Source: Streptomyces fuscichromogenes (GTDB lineage Bacteria; Actinomycetota; Actinomycetes; Streptomycetales; Streptomycetaceae). Taken from it: DNA of 64,000 nt. Under the pieces are notes generated by a model. That model saw only the letters and a program-made list of their open reading frames with translations, was not told the origin of the DNA and did no database searches. Below, one piece after another: positions 29,569-38,002 of the stretch. Position 1 is the first letter of the stretch. Every line of letters starts with the position of its first letter. The translations under genes and the position numbers were made by a program. The stretch is taken from NCBI RefSeq assembly GCF_014645815.1, contig NZ_BMML01000004.1, forward strand, positions 1 to 64,000. Reading direction: 5' to 3'.

Positions 29569-30363
29569 CTACCGGCGGGCGAGCACCGCCCACGCTCCGG
29601 CCGCGGCCACCGCGGCCGCGTAGCAGCCCACCGCCACGGCCACGGTCCGCCACCGCGCCTGCTCGCTCCAGGAGGTGCGGGACAGCAGCCAGGCCAGTGC
29701 GGGCAGGACCAGTACCGCGTGCAGGCTGACCCCGTGCAGCGGCTTGAGCGGGGCCGTCGAGTCGTACGCCGCCTCCTGGTGCCCGGTCCGGACGAGCACC
29801 ACCCCACGCGCGATCATCGCGGCTCCCGACGCCAGCGCCACCAGCAGGATCGCGAACCCGGAGCGCACCGCGAGCGCCATGCCCACGGGACCGGCCGGCC
29901 GGTGCCGGAAGGACGCCACCGCGAAGACGGTGAGCACCACCACCAGGATCCCGCCGCCCACCGCGAGCGACATGGACACCGCCGTGTCGAAGGGCGTCTC
30001 CATGTCGAGGTGCGAGGGCACCCGCCGCCACGCCTGGAGGGTGATCCCGCCCACCTCCAGCACGCAGTCCGCGGCGAACACGAGGAGCAGTACGGTCCGC
30101 AGCCGTTCCCCGACCTTCAGGTACGAGGTGACCCAGGTGACCGCGATCAGCGTCAGCCCGAAGGAGAGCCCGAAGGTGACGGGCTTGCGCCAGGACACCG
30201 GCCCGTACCAGGGGCCGCCGTCGACCGCGAACACCACCAGATGCGCCAGACCGGAGAGGACGAGGAGCGCACCGGTCGTGTGACAGAGACGCTCGGCGGG
30301 GCGCACCCCGGTCAGCGGGTTCGCCGGCGGCTTTCGGGGCGGGCTCTTCAGGGAGGAGGGCAT
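29569..30363 (-). CDS. Hypothetical seven-helix membrane protein
   Basis: 264 aa with about seven predicted helices, from GALLVLSGLAHLVVFAV to VAVGCYAAAVAAAGAWAV. A conserved-looking loop GPWYGPVSWRKPVTFGLSFG follows helix 1, and His lies in PLKPLHGVSLHAVLVLPAL. No family recognised with certainty. ATG 30363 has GGGAGG 8-9 nt upstream. It is the last gene of a minus-strand run (small protein, GGPP synthase, DUF2236 protein), 115 nt behind the DUF2236 gene, so it may belong to the same unit. Confidence 0.72.
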   Translation of the reverse strand: MPSSLKSPPRKPPANPLTGVRPAERLCHTTGALLVLSGLAHLVVFAVDGGPWYGPVSWRKPVTFGLSFGLTLIAVTWVTSYLKVGERLRTVLLLVFAADCVLEVGGITLQAWRRVPSHLDMETPFDTAVSMSLAVGGGILVVVLTVFAVASFRHRPAGPVGMALAVRSGFAILLVALASGAAMIARGVVLVRTGHQEAAYDSTAPLKPLHGVSLHAVLVLPALAWLLSRTSWSEQARWRTVAVAVGCYAAAVAAAGAWAVLARR

Positions 30364-30478
30364 GCGCCCAGCCTCCCGGTGGCCGCCCGCGCGGTCGTCG
30401 TCCGGCCGAAGACAGCCGTCGTACGCCGTGCGGAGTAGGGGGATGCGGCGTAGCGGGATCAGGGGGATGCGGGGGTGA

Positions 30479-31639
30479 TCAGGAGACCGTGGCGGCCGGT
30501 GGGGTCCACCGGCGGGTGCGGGGTACGGCGCCCGGGACGCCGTAGTCCTTCCTGAGGTGTTCGGGGATGGCGTAGTGCATGACGCGGCCACGGGTGAGCG
30601 AGGACAGCTCCAGGACGGTGGTGAGGTGGCCGAGGCGGTCCAGGGCCCAGGCGCCCAGCGGGGAACGGTCCTCGATGGTCTCCAGGACGCCGAGAAGGTG
30701 CGGCACCGCCTTGACCACCGTGTCCCACGGGGTGCGCGGCACCTCCAGCCAGTCGGCGCAGGTGTCGCCGACCAGATGGCGGATCAGGGCCGAGACGACC
30801 GGGTCGAAGAAGGTGCCGGGGACGACCTCCTCGTAGAGGTCGATGAGCTGCCGGGTGAGGACCACGCCCTCCTCGGAGGGGCCCATGTGCCGGACCATGT
30901 ACAGATCGAGGAAGACGCGCGCCTCGTCCAGGGTCTTCGGGACGGCCTCCTGGTCGACGCCGAGCATGGCGCCCACCACCCGCCACGCGTAGTAGTACGC
31001 CTCCGCGCCCTCCGTGGACAGATGGATGCCCAGCCGGTGCAGGCTGTCGAGGACCAGCAGCGAGAAGAACATCTGCCCGCCGATCATGTCCTCCTGGCAG
31101 ATCGGCGTGCCGAGCGCCTCGGTGTCCCAGCGGTTCTCGCGCCTGAGGTGGTGCCGGATGGAGGCGTGCAGCAGGCGCACCTTCTGGGCGGCCGGGATGA
31201 AGCGGCTGCCGGCCTCGAAGGCGTCGGGCTGCATGAGGTGGACGGTGAACTGACCGGTCTCCGCCATGCGCTTGGACGGGTACCTCAGCCCGTGGGTGGC
31301 CGACAGCAGCTTCGCCACACGCGGGACGACGTAGCAGGCGGGCATGGAGGCGAAGGACAGCGCGGTCGAGATGTGCACGTTGTTGTCGATGAAGAACAGC
31401 CGGGCCTTCTCCATCTCGCCCCAGTCCACCCAGGACGGCGGTACCCGGGTGGCCTCCAGGTACTCCCGCGCGACATCGGGCAGCCCGTCCGGCAGGGGCG
31501 TGCCGGCGGTGGAGACGTAGCGCATCAGCGTGTTGAACGTGCCCACCTCCCCGCGTTCGAAGAGTGCGGCGACCGTGGCGTCGGCGAGTTCGTCGCCGGC
31601 GTGCCGCAGGGTGTCCATCGAGGCCTCGGTGTGGGTCAC
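30479..31639 (-). CDS. DUF2236 / MpaB-Lcp (latex-clearing-protein-like) oxygenase family protein
   Basis: 386 aa, no signal peptide. Resembles the DUF2236 family, which holds the b-type haem rubber oxygenase Lcp and fungal MpaB. The mid-region has a putative Lys and Thr in GLRYPSKRMAETGQFTVHLM and a candidate haem ligand in KVRLLHASIRHHLRR, followed by ICQEDMIGGQMFFSLLVLDSL. Family members act on polyisoprenoids or other large hydrophobic substrates. Absence of a Tat/Sec signal suggests a cytosolic role, unlike secreted Lcp. GTG 31639 has AAGGAG 7-8 nt upstream. A 12-bp/9-bp tandem repeat occupies its leader (31665-31730). It follows a GGPP synthase gene, hinting at a prenyl substrate (inference). 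Confidence 0.75.
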   Translation of the reverse strand: MTHTEASMDTLRHAGDELADATVAALFERGEVGTFNTLMRYVSTAGTPLPDGLPDVAREYLEATRVPPSWVDWGEMEKARLFFIDNNVHISTALSFASMPACYVVPRVAKLLSATHGLRYPSKRMAETGQFTVHLMQPDAFEAGSRFIPAAQKVRLLHASIRHHLRRENRWDTEALGTPICQEDMIGGQMFFSLLVLDSLHRLGIHLSTEGAEAYYYAWRVVGAMLGVDQEAVPKTLDEARVFLDLYMVRHMGPSEEGVVLTRQLIDLYEEVVPGTFFDPVVSALIRHLVGDTCADWLEVPRTPWDTVVKAVPHLLGVLETIEDRSPLGAWALDRLGHLTTVLELSSLTRGRVMHYAIPEHLRKDYGVPGAVPRTRRWTPPAATVS

Positions 31640-31664
31640 GGCAGGGCTCCTTGTCGTCGCAGGT

Positions 31665-31730
31665 GTCGTGGTGGTTGTCGTGGTGGCTGTCGTCCCGGGC
31701 GTCCCGGGCGTCCCGGGCGTCGTCCGGGCC
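31665..31730. repeat. 12-bp and 9-bp tandem repeats upstream of the DUF2236 gene
   Basis: GTCGTGGTGGTT, GTCGTGGTGGCT, GTCGTCCCGGGC, GTCCCGGGC, GTCCCGGGC, GTCGTCCGGGCC in uninterrupted tandem. They end 25 nt before the GTG of the DUF2236 gene and fill most of the gap to the GGPP synthase stop. Confidence 0.9.
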
Positions 31731-31748
31731 CCCGTGGGTTCGTCGGCG

Positions 31749-32801
31749 TCAGGACAGGCGGACCGTGGCCGAGTGGGCCAGCGAGGTCAGGGCGCCGGCG
31801 GCGGGGGCCGGCACGTTCAGTCCGTGGAGGGCGTCGAGTGCTTCCGCGACCCGCGCGCCGATCATGTGCTCGATCCGGTCGGGTGCCCCGAGCCGGCACA
31901 TCACCTCGCGGACCGCGTCCAGGCCGTCCGCGTCCAGGTCACGGCTGCCGAGCAACGCGCCCAGCCGCTCCCGGTCGTCGGCACGGGCGAGGCGCCAGGT
32001 CTCCGCGAGCAGGGCGGTGGGCCGGTGGCCGCGTACGTCGTCGGCGTTGGCCTTGCCGGTGTGCTCCGGTGCCCCGAACAGGCCGAGCAGGTCGTCGCGC
32101 AGCTGGAAGGCCTCGCCCAGCGGCAGTCCGTACGCGGAGTACCCCTCGCGCAGCCGCTCGCCGGCCCCGGCCAGGGCGCCGCCGATCAGCAGGGGCTGCT
32201 CGACGGTGTACTTCGCGGTCTTGTAGCGGATCACCTTCAGCGAGGCGGTGGTGTCCGGACCGGCTCCGGTGCGCAGGATCTCCAGGCACTCGCCCGCGAT
32301 CAGCTCCCGGGCCAGCACCGACCACAGGGGGCGGGCCCGCGCGAGGTAGGCGGCGGGCAGCCCGCAGGTCGCGAACAACTGCCCGGCCAGTGACATCAGC
32401 AGATCGCCCACGAGCATCGCCAGCGACCGCGCGGTGTCGTCGGCGCGCGGACGGTCCCGTACGGCGGCACGAAGGGCGAGGTGCGGGGTGGGGCGCCCGT
32501 GCCGCAGCGGGCTGTCGTCGATGAGGTCGTCGTGCACGACGGCGGCGGCGTGCACGAGTTCCATGGACGCGGTCGCCCGCACCAGCGCCTCGCTGTCCGG
32601 CTGGCCCACCGCACGCCAGCCCCAGTAGCAGAACGCCGCCCGCAGCCGCTTGCCGTCCGTGACCGCCGCCTCCAGTTGCTCGGCCACCGGGGCCAGCAGC
32701 GGGTCGACCGCCGCGAACAGGTCGGCCTCCCGGGCGACGAACCCGCGCAGCACCTCGTCGACGCGGCTCTTGAAGGCGCCCGGATCCCACCGGTCAGTCA
32801 T
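31749..32801 (-). CDS. Polyprenyl (geranylgeranyl-type) diphosphate synthase
   Basis: 350-aa trans-prenyltransferase that condenses IPP onto allylic diphosphates. The first aspartate-rich motif is HDDLIDDSPLRHG (DDxxDD), the second QLRDDLLGLFG with the following GKANADDVRGHRPTALLA, which resembles actinobacterial GGPP synthases. Chain length is inferred, not proven: the residues before the first motif are ELVHAAAVV, with no bulky aromatic block. ATG 32801 overlaps the stop of the preceding small gene by 8 nt (ATGACTGA), so the two are coupled. No carotenoid, hopanoid or terpene-cyclase genes flank it. Confidence 0.87.
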   Translation of the reverse strand: MTDRWDPGAFKSRVDEVLRGFVAREADLFAAVDPLLAPVAEQLEAAVTDGKRLRAAFCYWGWRAVGQPDSEALVRATASMELVHAAAVVHDDLIDDSPLRHGRPTPHLALRAAVRDRPRADDTARSLAMLVGDLLMSLAGQLFATCGLPAAYLARARPLWSVLARELIAGECLEILRTGAGPDTTASLKVIRYKTAKYTVEQPLLIGGALAGAGERLREGYSAYGLPLGEAFQLRDDLLGLFGAPEHTGKANADDVRGHRPTALLAETWRLARADDRERLGALLGSRDLDADGLDAVREVMCRLGAPDRIEHMIGARVAEALDALHGLNVPAPAAGALTSLAHSATVRLS

Positions 32802-33081
32802 CGCCGGCGGTCCGCCGGACGAGGGCGTGCCGGGCGAGGATCTCCAGATGGGCCGGGGGCACGTTCGTGTACCGGTCCAGGGCCAGGCGTCCCCGCGCGG
32901 TGAGGTCGTGCTCGGCCTCCGCCGCCAGCGCACCGGCGTCCGAGCGGCGCAGCAGCCCCCGTAACGTCCCGAAGGCGGTGCCCACCGTGCTCACCGCCAG
33001 ATCGGCCAGCCCCGCCGCCAGCAGTACGGCCTGCTCGTCCAGACCGCGTCGTCCCGTCTGTCGTCCCGTCTCACGTGTCAT
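32794..33081 (-). CDS. Small helical protein coupled to the GGPP-synthase-like gene
   Basis: 95 aa, mainly helical, with an amphipathic/hydrophobic stretch (EQAVLLAAGLADLAVSTVGTAFG) and a charged C-terminal half (LAAEAEHDLTARGRLALDRY). No family recognised. ATG 33081 has GGGAG a few nt upstream. Its stop overlaps the prenyl synthase start, so production is coupled. It could be a membrane anchor or partner of the synthase (inference). Confidence 0.65.
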   Translation of the reverse strand: MTRETGRQTGRRGLDEQAVLLAAGLADLAVSTVGTAFGTLRGLLRRSDAGALAAEAEHDLTARGRLALDRYTNVPPAHLEILARHALVRRTAGDD

Positions 33082-33425
33082 GCGTTCTCCCACCCACGGC
33101 ACACAGGGGCGGCGCCGCTCCCCGGCCGCCTCTTCGAGCATCGCGGCGCGACGGGCGCGGGCATGCGGAAACTCACGATCGGGTGAACGCCGTGGCGAAC
33201 CGAGCGGATCACTGCGGCGCGGTCCCCGCTTCCGGCCTCGGCTTTCGCGCCCCGAGCACCCCGCCCGTGCGCCGCGCACCGCTGCTCCCGCGCGCCGTGC
33301 GTCACGCCTTCGCCGCGGTACGCCGTCGTCGCGCGCTCGGTGAGCGGGGGTGAGCGGGGGTGAGCGGTGGGTGAGCGGTGGGTGAGCACCCTGCGGGGAA
33401 GTGGCGGGAGTACCGCGTGGTGCGC
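33082..33425. repeat. Non-coding gap before recA with 10/11-bp tandem repeats
   Basis: About 340 bp with no convincing gene. Within it, 33341-33387 has TGAGCGGGGG twice, TGAGCGGTGGG twice and a closing TGAGC in tandem, about 40-85 bp upstream of the recA -35 element. Confidence 0.6.
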
Positions 33426-33455
33426 TTGACACGAAAATCGAACATCCATTCTTAT
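33426..33455 (+). promoter_or_regulatory. recA promoter
   Basis: Consensus TTGACA (33426-33431), 18-bp spacer, TCTTAT (33450-33455). This matches, from memory, the promoter mapped for Streptomyces recA genes. The predicted leader is ~165 nt long. Confidence 0.8.
33438..33453 (+). promoter_or_regulatory. LexA (SOS) box of recA
   Basis: TCGAACATCCATTCTT fits the actinobacterial SOS box TCGAAC-N4-GTTCGA in the left half (6/6) and TTC of the right half. GAAC-N4-ATTC is the form seen in Streptomyces recA. It lies in the spacer and overlaps the -10, so LexA would block polymerase. Confidence 0.78.
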
Positions 33456-33626
33456 GGAGGCTCCGGAACGACTCGCGGCGGGGATCCCAGCGGAAGTTCG
33501 ACACGGTTTCGGTGGAGACGTCCCCGAGTTATCCACAGGCCGGACCGGCGTCGGGGCGCATTGTCAGTGGCAGGCGTTAGCGTCTTTGACGTGAAGCGAT
33601 CGACTCAAGCAAACCGGGTGGAACCC

Positions 33627-34757
33627 ATGGCAGGAACTGACCGCGAGAAGGCGCTCGACGCCGCGCTCGCTCAGATTGAACGGCAATTCGGCAAGGGCGC
33701 GGTCATGCGCATGGGCGACCGGACCAAGGAGCCCATCGAGGTCATCTCGACCGGGTCGACCGCGCTCGACGTCGCGCTGGGTGTCGGTGGCCTGCCGCGC
33801 GGCCGCGTCGTGGAGATCTACGGACCGGAGTCCTCCGGCAAGACGACCCTGACCCTGCACGCCGTGGCCAACGCGCAGAAGGCGGGCGGCCAGGTCGCGT
33901 TCGTGGACGCGGAGCACGCCCTCGACCCCGAGTACGCGCAGAAGCTCGGCGTCGACATCGACAACCTGATCCTCTCCCAGCCGGACAACGGCGAGCAGGC
34001 CCTGGAGATCGTGGACATGCTGGTCCGCTCCGGCGCCCTCGACCTCATCGTCATCGACTCCGTCGCCGCGCTCGTCCCGCGCGCGGAGATCGAGGGCGAG
34101 ATGGGTGACAGCCACGTCGGTCTCCAGGCCCGTCTGATGAGCCAGGCGCTGCGGAAGATCACCAGTGCGCTCAACCAGTCCAAGACCACCGCGATCTTCA
34201 TCAACCAGCTCCGCGAGAAGATCGGCGTGATGTTCGGCTCCCCGGAGACCACGACCGGTGGCCGCGCGCTGAAGTTCTACGCCTCGGTGCGCCTCGACAT
34301 CCGCCGCATCGAGACCCTGAAGGACGGCACCGAGGCGGTCGGCAACCGCACCCGGGTCAAGGTCGTCAAGAACAAGGTGGCCCCGCCCTTCAAGCAGGCC
34401 GAGTTCGACATCCTCTACGGCCATGGCATCAGCCGCGAGGGCGGCCTGATCGACATGGGCGTGGAGAACGGCTTCGTCCGCAAGGCCGGCGCCTGGTACA
34501 CGTACGAGGGCGACCAGCTCGGCCAGGGCAAGGAGAACGCGCGCAACTTCCTCAAGGACAACCCCGACCTGGCCAACGAGATCGAGAAGAAGATCAAGGA
34601 GAAGCTGGGCGTCGGCGTCCGTCCGGAGCAGCCCGCCGCCGAGCCGGGCGCGGACGCGGCGGTCACCACCGCGGCCGCGGACGACACGGCGAAGGCGGTG
34701 CCCGCCCCGGCCGCCGCCAAGGTCACCAAGCCCAAGGCCGCCACCGCCAAGAGCTGA
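33627..34757 (+). CDS. recA: Recombinase RecA
   Basis: 376-aa strand-exchange ATPase and LexA co-protease. Walker [17 protein letters not shown], Walker [18 protein letters not shown]-binding loop region [30 protein letters not shown] and [27 protein letters not shown] are complete. The C-terminal tail (after ~330) is Ala/Lys-rich ([15 protein letters not shown]), characteristic of streptomycetes. ATG 33627 chosen from the conserved start [14 protein letters not shown]; the ribosome site is weak (GGTGGAA). Followed 4 nt later by recX. Confidence 0.98.
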   Translation: MAGTDREKALDAALAQIERQFGKGAVMRMGDRTKEPIEVISTGSTALDVALGVGGLPRGRVVEIYGPESSGKTTLTLHAVANAQKAGGQVAFVDAEHALDPEYAQKLGVDIDNLILSQPDNGEQALEIVDMLVRSGALDLIVIDSVAALVPRAEIEGEMGDSHVGLQARLMSQALRKITSALNQSKTTAIFINQLREKIGVMFGSPETTTGGRALKFYASVRLDIRRIETLKDGTEAVGNRTRVKVVKNKVAPPFKQAEFDILYGHGISREGGLIDMGVENGFVRKAGAWYTYEGDQLGQGKENARNFLKDNPDLANEIEKKIKEKLGVGVRPEQPAAEPGADAAVTTAAADDTAKAVPAPAAAKVTKPKAATAKS

Positions 34758-34761
34758 CGCC

Positions 34762-35592
34762 GTGACACGACGAACCGACTGGGCCGACCACGAGTACGCG
34801 TCCCCGTCCCCCGGCGGCGCGTGGGGGAGGGGCACCGGGGGCGACCCGGGCTCCGCCGGGGACGGTGACGAGGCCTACGGCACGGGCGGCGACAGCTACG
34901 GGCGGGGCAGCGCGTATGGCGGCTCGTACGAGGACGGCACGCACGACGGCCCGGACGGGCCCCGCGGGCACGGATCACCCGGCCGTGGCCCGCGGAAGCC
35001 CGGGACACGCCGTCGGGGTGGCTTCGGGGAGCCGTCCGCTGAGGACGGGGGTTCCTCCTCCTTGTCGAGGGCCGAGCAGGGGGAACCTCCGGCGGACCCG
35101 GCTGAGCGGGCGCGGGCGATCTGTCTGCGCCTGCTCACCGGGTCCCCGCGCACCCGGAAGCAGCTCGCGGACGCCCTGCGCAAGCGGGAGATCCCGGACG
35201 ATGTCGCCGAGGAGGTGCTGTCGCGGTTCGAGGAGGTCGGGCTGATCAACGACAGCGCGTTCGCGGACGCCTGGGTGGAGTCCCGGCACCACGGCCGGGG
35301 ACTGGCCCGGCGCGCACTCGCCCAGGAACTGCGCACCAAGGGCGTCGACCCGGCGCTCGTCGACGAGGCCGTCGCCCAGCTCGACTCCGAGCAGGAGGAG
35401 GAGACGGCCCGCGAACTCGTCGCCCGCAAGCTCCGCTCCACCCGGGGCCTCGACCGGGACAAGCGCGTCCGCCGCCTCGCCGGCATGCTCGCCCGCAAGG
35501 GGTACTCCGAGGGCATGGCCCTGCGGGTGGTCCGGCGCGCGCTGGAGGAGGAGGGCGAGGACCCGGAGTTCCTGACGGGCGGGGACTTCTGA
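34762..35592 (+). CDS. recX: Regulatory protein RecX
   Basis: 276 aa. The RecX domain of three-helix repeats spans ~110-265 (ICLRLLTGSPRTRKQLADAL, FADAWVESRHHGRGLARRAL, LARKGYSEGMALRVVRRAL) and modulates RecA filaments. The first ~110 residues are a Gly/Asp/Ser/Arg-rich disordered extension (GRGTGGDPGSAGDGDEAYGT), longer than in most bacteria but seen in streptomycetes. GTG 34762 is 4 nt after the recA stop, so the genes are coupled and share SOS control. Confidence 0.93.
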   Translation: MTRRTDWADHEYASPSPGGAWGRGTGGDPGSAGDGDEAYGTGGDSYGRGSAYGGSYEDGTHDGPDGPRGHGSPGRGPRKPGTRRRGGFGEPSAEDGGSSSLSRAEQGEPPADPAERARAICLRLLTGSPRTRKQLADALRKREIPDDVAEEVLSRFEEVGLINDSAFADAWVESRHHGRGLARRALAQELRTKGVDPALVDEAVAQLDSEQEEETARELVARKLRSTRGLDRDKRVRRLAGMLARKGYSEGMALRVVRRALEEEGEDPEFLTGGDF

Positions 35593-35928
35593 CGGGGCGA
35601 CGGCCCCGGCGGGGGTGAGGTCATCCCCCTGCCAAGATGCCGGACCACCGCGGTGCCCGGAGCTCGGGCTGCTCGGACCGGCCGGTGCACCCGCCGTCAG
35701 GTGCTCCGGACGCTGCGCACCGAAGCGCTGTCCGTGCTGATGCTCGCCGGACCGCGGATGGCTGCGGATGGCTACGGCGTGCGCACTCTTAGCGTGCGTG
35801 CGCGGGCGGGGCCGATTCGTTTGGGGCGGCGGTAGCTTCGCCCGGTCCCGCCACCCGCCGGGAACTCCCTGTGCCGGCAACTCCCCTGAGAGGCCGGCGA
35901 GTCCGTGCGCTCGAAAGGCGGCCCCAGC
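35593..35928 (+). other. recX-lipoprotein intergenic region
   Basis: 336 bp with no gene. A hairpin at 35611-35629 (GGGGGTG / TATCCCCC-like arms with one G-U pair) is a plausible terminator for recA-recX. GCGGATGGCT is repeated in tandem around 35755-35775. No clear promoter hexamers for the next gene were found. Confidence 0.4.
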
Positions 35929-36888
35929 ATGCCCGGAACTGTTCGCACCCGAAGAGCCCTGGCCGCCTTCGGACTCGTCGCCGGGCTCGCACTGGGCGGC
36001 TGTGCGTTCGACTCGACCCGGGCGAGTGACGACGACGGCCCGCTGGTGATCGGGTTCGTGAACGGCGGGACCACTCGGTTCCACACCTGCCTGCAGCGGG
36101 CCGTGGTGAAGACGGCCAGGGACAACTTCGCCAGGATCATCACGGCAGACTCGCATCAGGACGCCGCCCGGGAACTGTCCAACATCGAGGACATGATCGC
36201 GCGCAAGGTGGGCGTGATCGTCATTCAGACGGTCAGCACCGATGCGCTGGAGAAGGACATCGCGAAGGCGCGCAGCGCGCACATCCCCGTCTTCCTGACC
36301 TCGGTCGACGCCGACCCCTCGGACATCCTCGGGGCGGTCGTGGTGGATCTGAAGGAGGTGGGCGAACTGGACGCCGGGTGGATCGCCGACGCCGCGGCCG
36401 GACGGCAGGTGCGGGTCGGCGTGGTCGCCGGGGCGCCCGGCGCCGCCTCCGACCTGCTCGTCGGCGGCTTCACCAAGGCGTTGCCGGCCAACGCGAAGGT
36501 GGTCGCCGACCAGCCGGGCATGTTCGACGCGGCCAAGGCGAAGAGCGTCGCCGCGAGCATGATCAAGGCCCATCCCGACCTGGACTACGCGTTCGTCGCC
36601 AACGAGGAGATGGCCTTCGGGGCGCGCAAGGCGTTCGACGCGGCCGGGGCCACCGGCGTGCAGATCGTCACCGTCAACGGCACGGACGAGGGGCTGGCCG
36701 CCCTCAAGGACGGGCGGTTCGCCGCCACGGTCTCCAACTCGGCTGCGGACATGGGCCAGTTGGCGGTGGAGAACACGATCGCCCTGCTGCGCGACGAGAA
36801 GGCCGACAAGATCGCCAAGGCCCGGATCAGGCTGGTCACCAAGGACAACGCGGATATCGCGCCCGTGTACTGCCCGACGGACGACTAG
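35929..36888 (+). CDS. Periplasmic-binding-protein-like lipoprotein (sugar-type)
   Basis: 319 aa. Twin-Arg-containing lipoprotein signal with lipobox LALGGC, then a type-1 periplasmic binding fold: VIGFVNGGTTRFHTCLQ, SNIEDMIARKVGVIVIQTVS, IPVFLTSVDADPSD, VGVVAGAPGA, AFVANEEMAFGARKAF, VTVNGTDEGLAALKDGRFAATVSNSA. Similar to ribose/simple-sugar ABC binding proteins, but there is no permease or ATPase beside it, so it is an orphan receptor. ATG 35929 chosen for the signal peptide start and AAAGGCGG upstream; GTG 35905 is an alternative. Its TAG stop is part of a large inverted repeat (36885-37002). Confidence 0.82.
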   Translation: MPGTVRTRRALAAFGLVAGLALGGCAFDSTRASDDDGPLVIGFVNGGTTRFHTCLQRAVVKTARDNFARIITADSHQDAARELSNIEDMIARKVGVIVIQTVSTDALEKDIAKARSAHIPVFLTSVDADPSDILGAVVVDLKEVGELDAGWIADAAAGRQVRVGVVAGAPGAASDLLVGGFTKALPANAKVVADQPGMFDAAKAKSVAASMIKAHPDLDYAFVANEEMAFGARKAFDAAGATGVQIVTVNGTDEGLAALKDGRFAATVSNSAADMGQLAVENTIALLRDEKADKIAKARIRLVTKDNADIAPVYCPTDD

Positions 36889-37002
36889 GGGACGTCGTTC
36901 GGATCAGGCCGGCTGTGACGAACGGTGGGTACTGGCCGACCCGAGCGGGGTCCGGTGCGGGCCAGGGCCCGCGACGCCGGCCTGATCCACACGACCCCCT
37001 AG
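36885..37002. repeat. 118-bp inverted-repeat element spanning two stop codons
   Basis: Arms 36885-36913 and 36976-37002 are inverted copies: the inner 13 bp (GGATCAGGCCGGC) are perfect, and the outer part agrees at GTCGT and CTAGGGG with a few mismatches. The outermost CTAG on each side contains the TAG stop of the convergent genes. The 62-bp centre has no ORF. It may be a terminator or a small MITE-like insertion. Confidence 0.75.
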
Positions 37003-37433
37003 GCCTGGCCGGGTGTGACCGGCAGGCCCGCTGACTTCCATGCCTGGAAGCCGCCGACCAGGTCCGTCGCCCGGTGCAGGCCCAGCTGGTGCAGGGAGGC
37101 GGCGGCCAGGCTGGAGGCGTAGCCCTCGTTGCAGATCACGACGACCTGGATGTCGTGGCCGGTGGCCTCCGGAGCCTTGTGGCTGCCCTGGGGGTCCAGC
37201 CGCCACTCCAGTTCGTTTCGCTCTATGACGAGGGCGCCGGGTATCACCCCGTCCCGCTCGCGCAGCGCCGCGTACCGGATGTCGACCAGCAGGGTCTCGC
37301 CGGTGCGCGCCGCGTCGTACGCCTCCTGCGCCTCGACGCGCCGGTAGTCGGCGCGCACCCGCTCCAGCAGTTCGTCGATGCCCACCGGGCGGGGCTCCAG
37401 CGGACGGGGTTCCACCGGTTCCGTGCCGCTCAC
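36999..37433 (-). CDS. Rhodanese-like domain protein
   Basis: 144-aa single-domain sulfurtransferase. The active loop is CNEGYAS (catalytic Cys), preceded by LLVDIRYAALRERDGVIPGAL (substrate-binding Asp-Ile-Arg) and followed by TDLVGGFQAWKSAGLPV. It moves sulfane sulfur to an acceptor. The start overlaps the end of the cysteine dioxygenase gene (ATGA), so both are made together. This suggests handling of sulfur released in cysteine catabolism. Its TAG stop lies in the inverted repeat at 36885-37002. Confidence 0.9.
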   Translation of the reverse strand: MSGTEPVEPRPLEPRPVGIDELLERVRADYRRVEAQEAYDAARTGETLLVDIRYAALRERDGVIPGALVIERNELEWRLDPQGSHKAPEATGHDIQVVVICNEGYASSLAAASLHQLGLHRATDLVGGFQAWKSAGLPVTPGQA

Positions 37434-37981
37434 TGCCAGTCCTCCGGGCGCTCGACCTGCTCCAGGCGCAGCACCTGTCCGGTGCGGCTGTAGCGGCGGA
37501 TCCGCGGCAGCGGCGGGTAGTAGGCGTGGACGGAGACCGCGTGGTGCTCGGTGGACTCGTTGAGCACCTCGTGGACGTGATCGCGTCCGAAGGACCTGCC
37601 CTTCCCGGCCGGCAGCCGGCGCTCGCGGTCGACGCCCTCGGAGAGCTCCAGGGTCTTCCAGCCGTCGGTGGGCAGCCGGGTGGCCAGCGAGTACTCCTTC
37701 AGCTCACCGGTGGCGGTGAGGAAGGCGCCGACCGACTCGGCATGGTCGTGCCAGCCGGTGCCGGAGCCCGGCGGCCAGCCGATCAGCCAGGCCTCGCTGC
37801 CGGCCGGGCCCTCCAGCCGTACCCAGGTGCGGCCCTCGGGGTCGAGCGGGAGCGAGGCGATCAGGTCGGTGTCGGCGGCCGTACGCCGGACGAAGTCGAG
37901 CAGGTCCGCCTGGGTGGGCGCGGCGCCGGTCGCAGGCGCGGACGGGGAAACGGAGGAGGCGGAAGAGAGGGAGGCAGACAC
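37430..37981 (-). CDS. Cysteine dioxygenase (type I)
   Basis: 183 aa, normal for bacterial CDO. Oxidises L-cysteine to cysteine sulfinate with Fe(II). Cupin motif 1 is GWHDHAESVGAFLTATGELKEY (two His iron ligands), motif 2 includes GKGRSFGRDHVHEVLN (third His). GTG 37981 was chosen because AGGA lies 9 nt upstream; the GTG at 37987 is too close to it. It is preceded by a cysteine-rich leader ORF and a hairpin, pointing to control by cysteine supply. Overlaps the rhodanese gene by 4 nt. Confidence 0.88.
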   Translation of the reverse strand: MSASLSSASSVSPSAPATGAAPTQADLLDFVRRTAADTDLIASLPLDPEGRTWVRLEGPAGSEAWLIGWPPGSGTGWHDHAESVGAFLTATGELKEYSLATRLPTDGWKTLELSEGVDRERRLPAGKGRSFGRDHVHEVLNESTEHHAVSVHAYYPPLPRIRRYSRTGQVLRLEQVERPEDWQ

Positions 37982-38002
37982 GTGCACCGATCCTGACGAG
38001 GG

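Noticed and set aside
27008..33081. Terpenoid biosynthetic gene cluster including the toroid protein and the GGPP-type synthase
   Set aside because: The toroid gene lacks DXDD or DDxxD cyclase motifs and is separated by DUF3046 and an AI-2E permease on the other strand; no cyclase, P450 or transporter set supports a classical cluster.
35653..35835. 60-codon open frame between recX and the lipoprotein
   Set aside because: Arg/Ala-rich, overlaps short direct repeats, no ribosome site, no fold motif.
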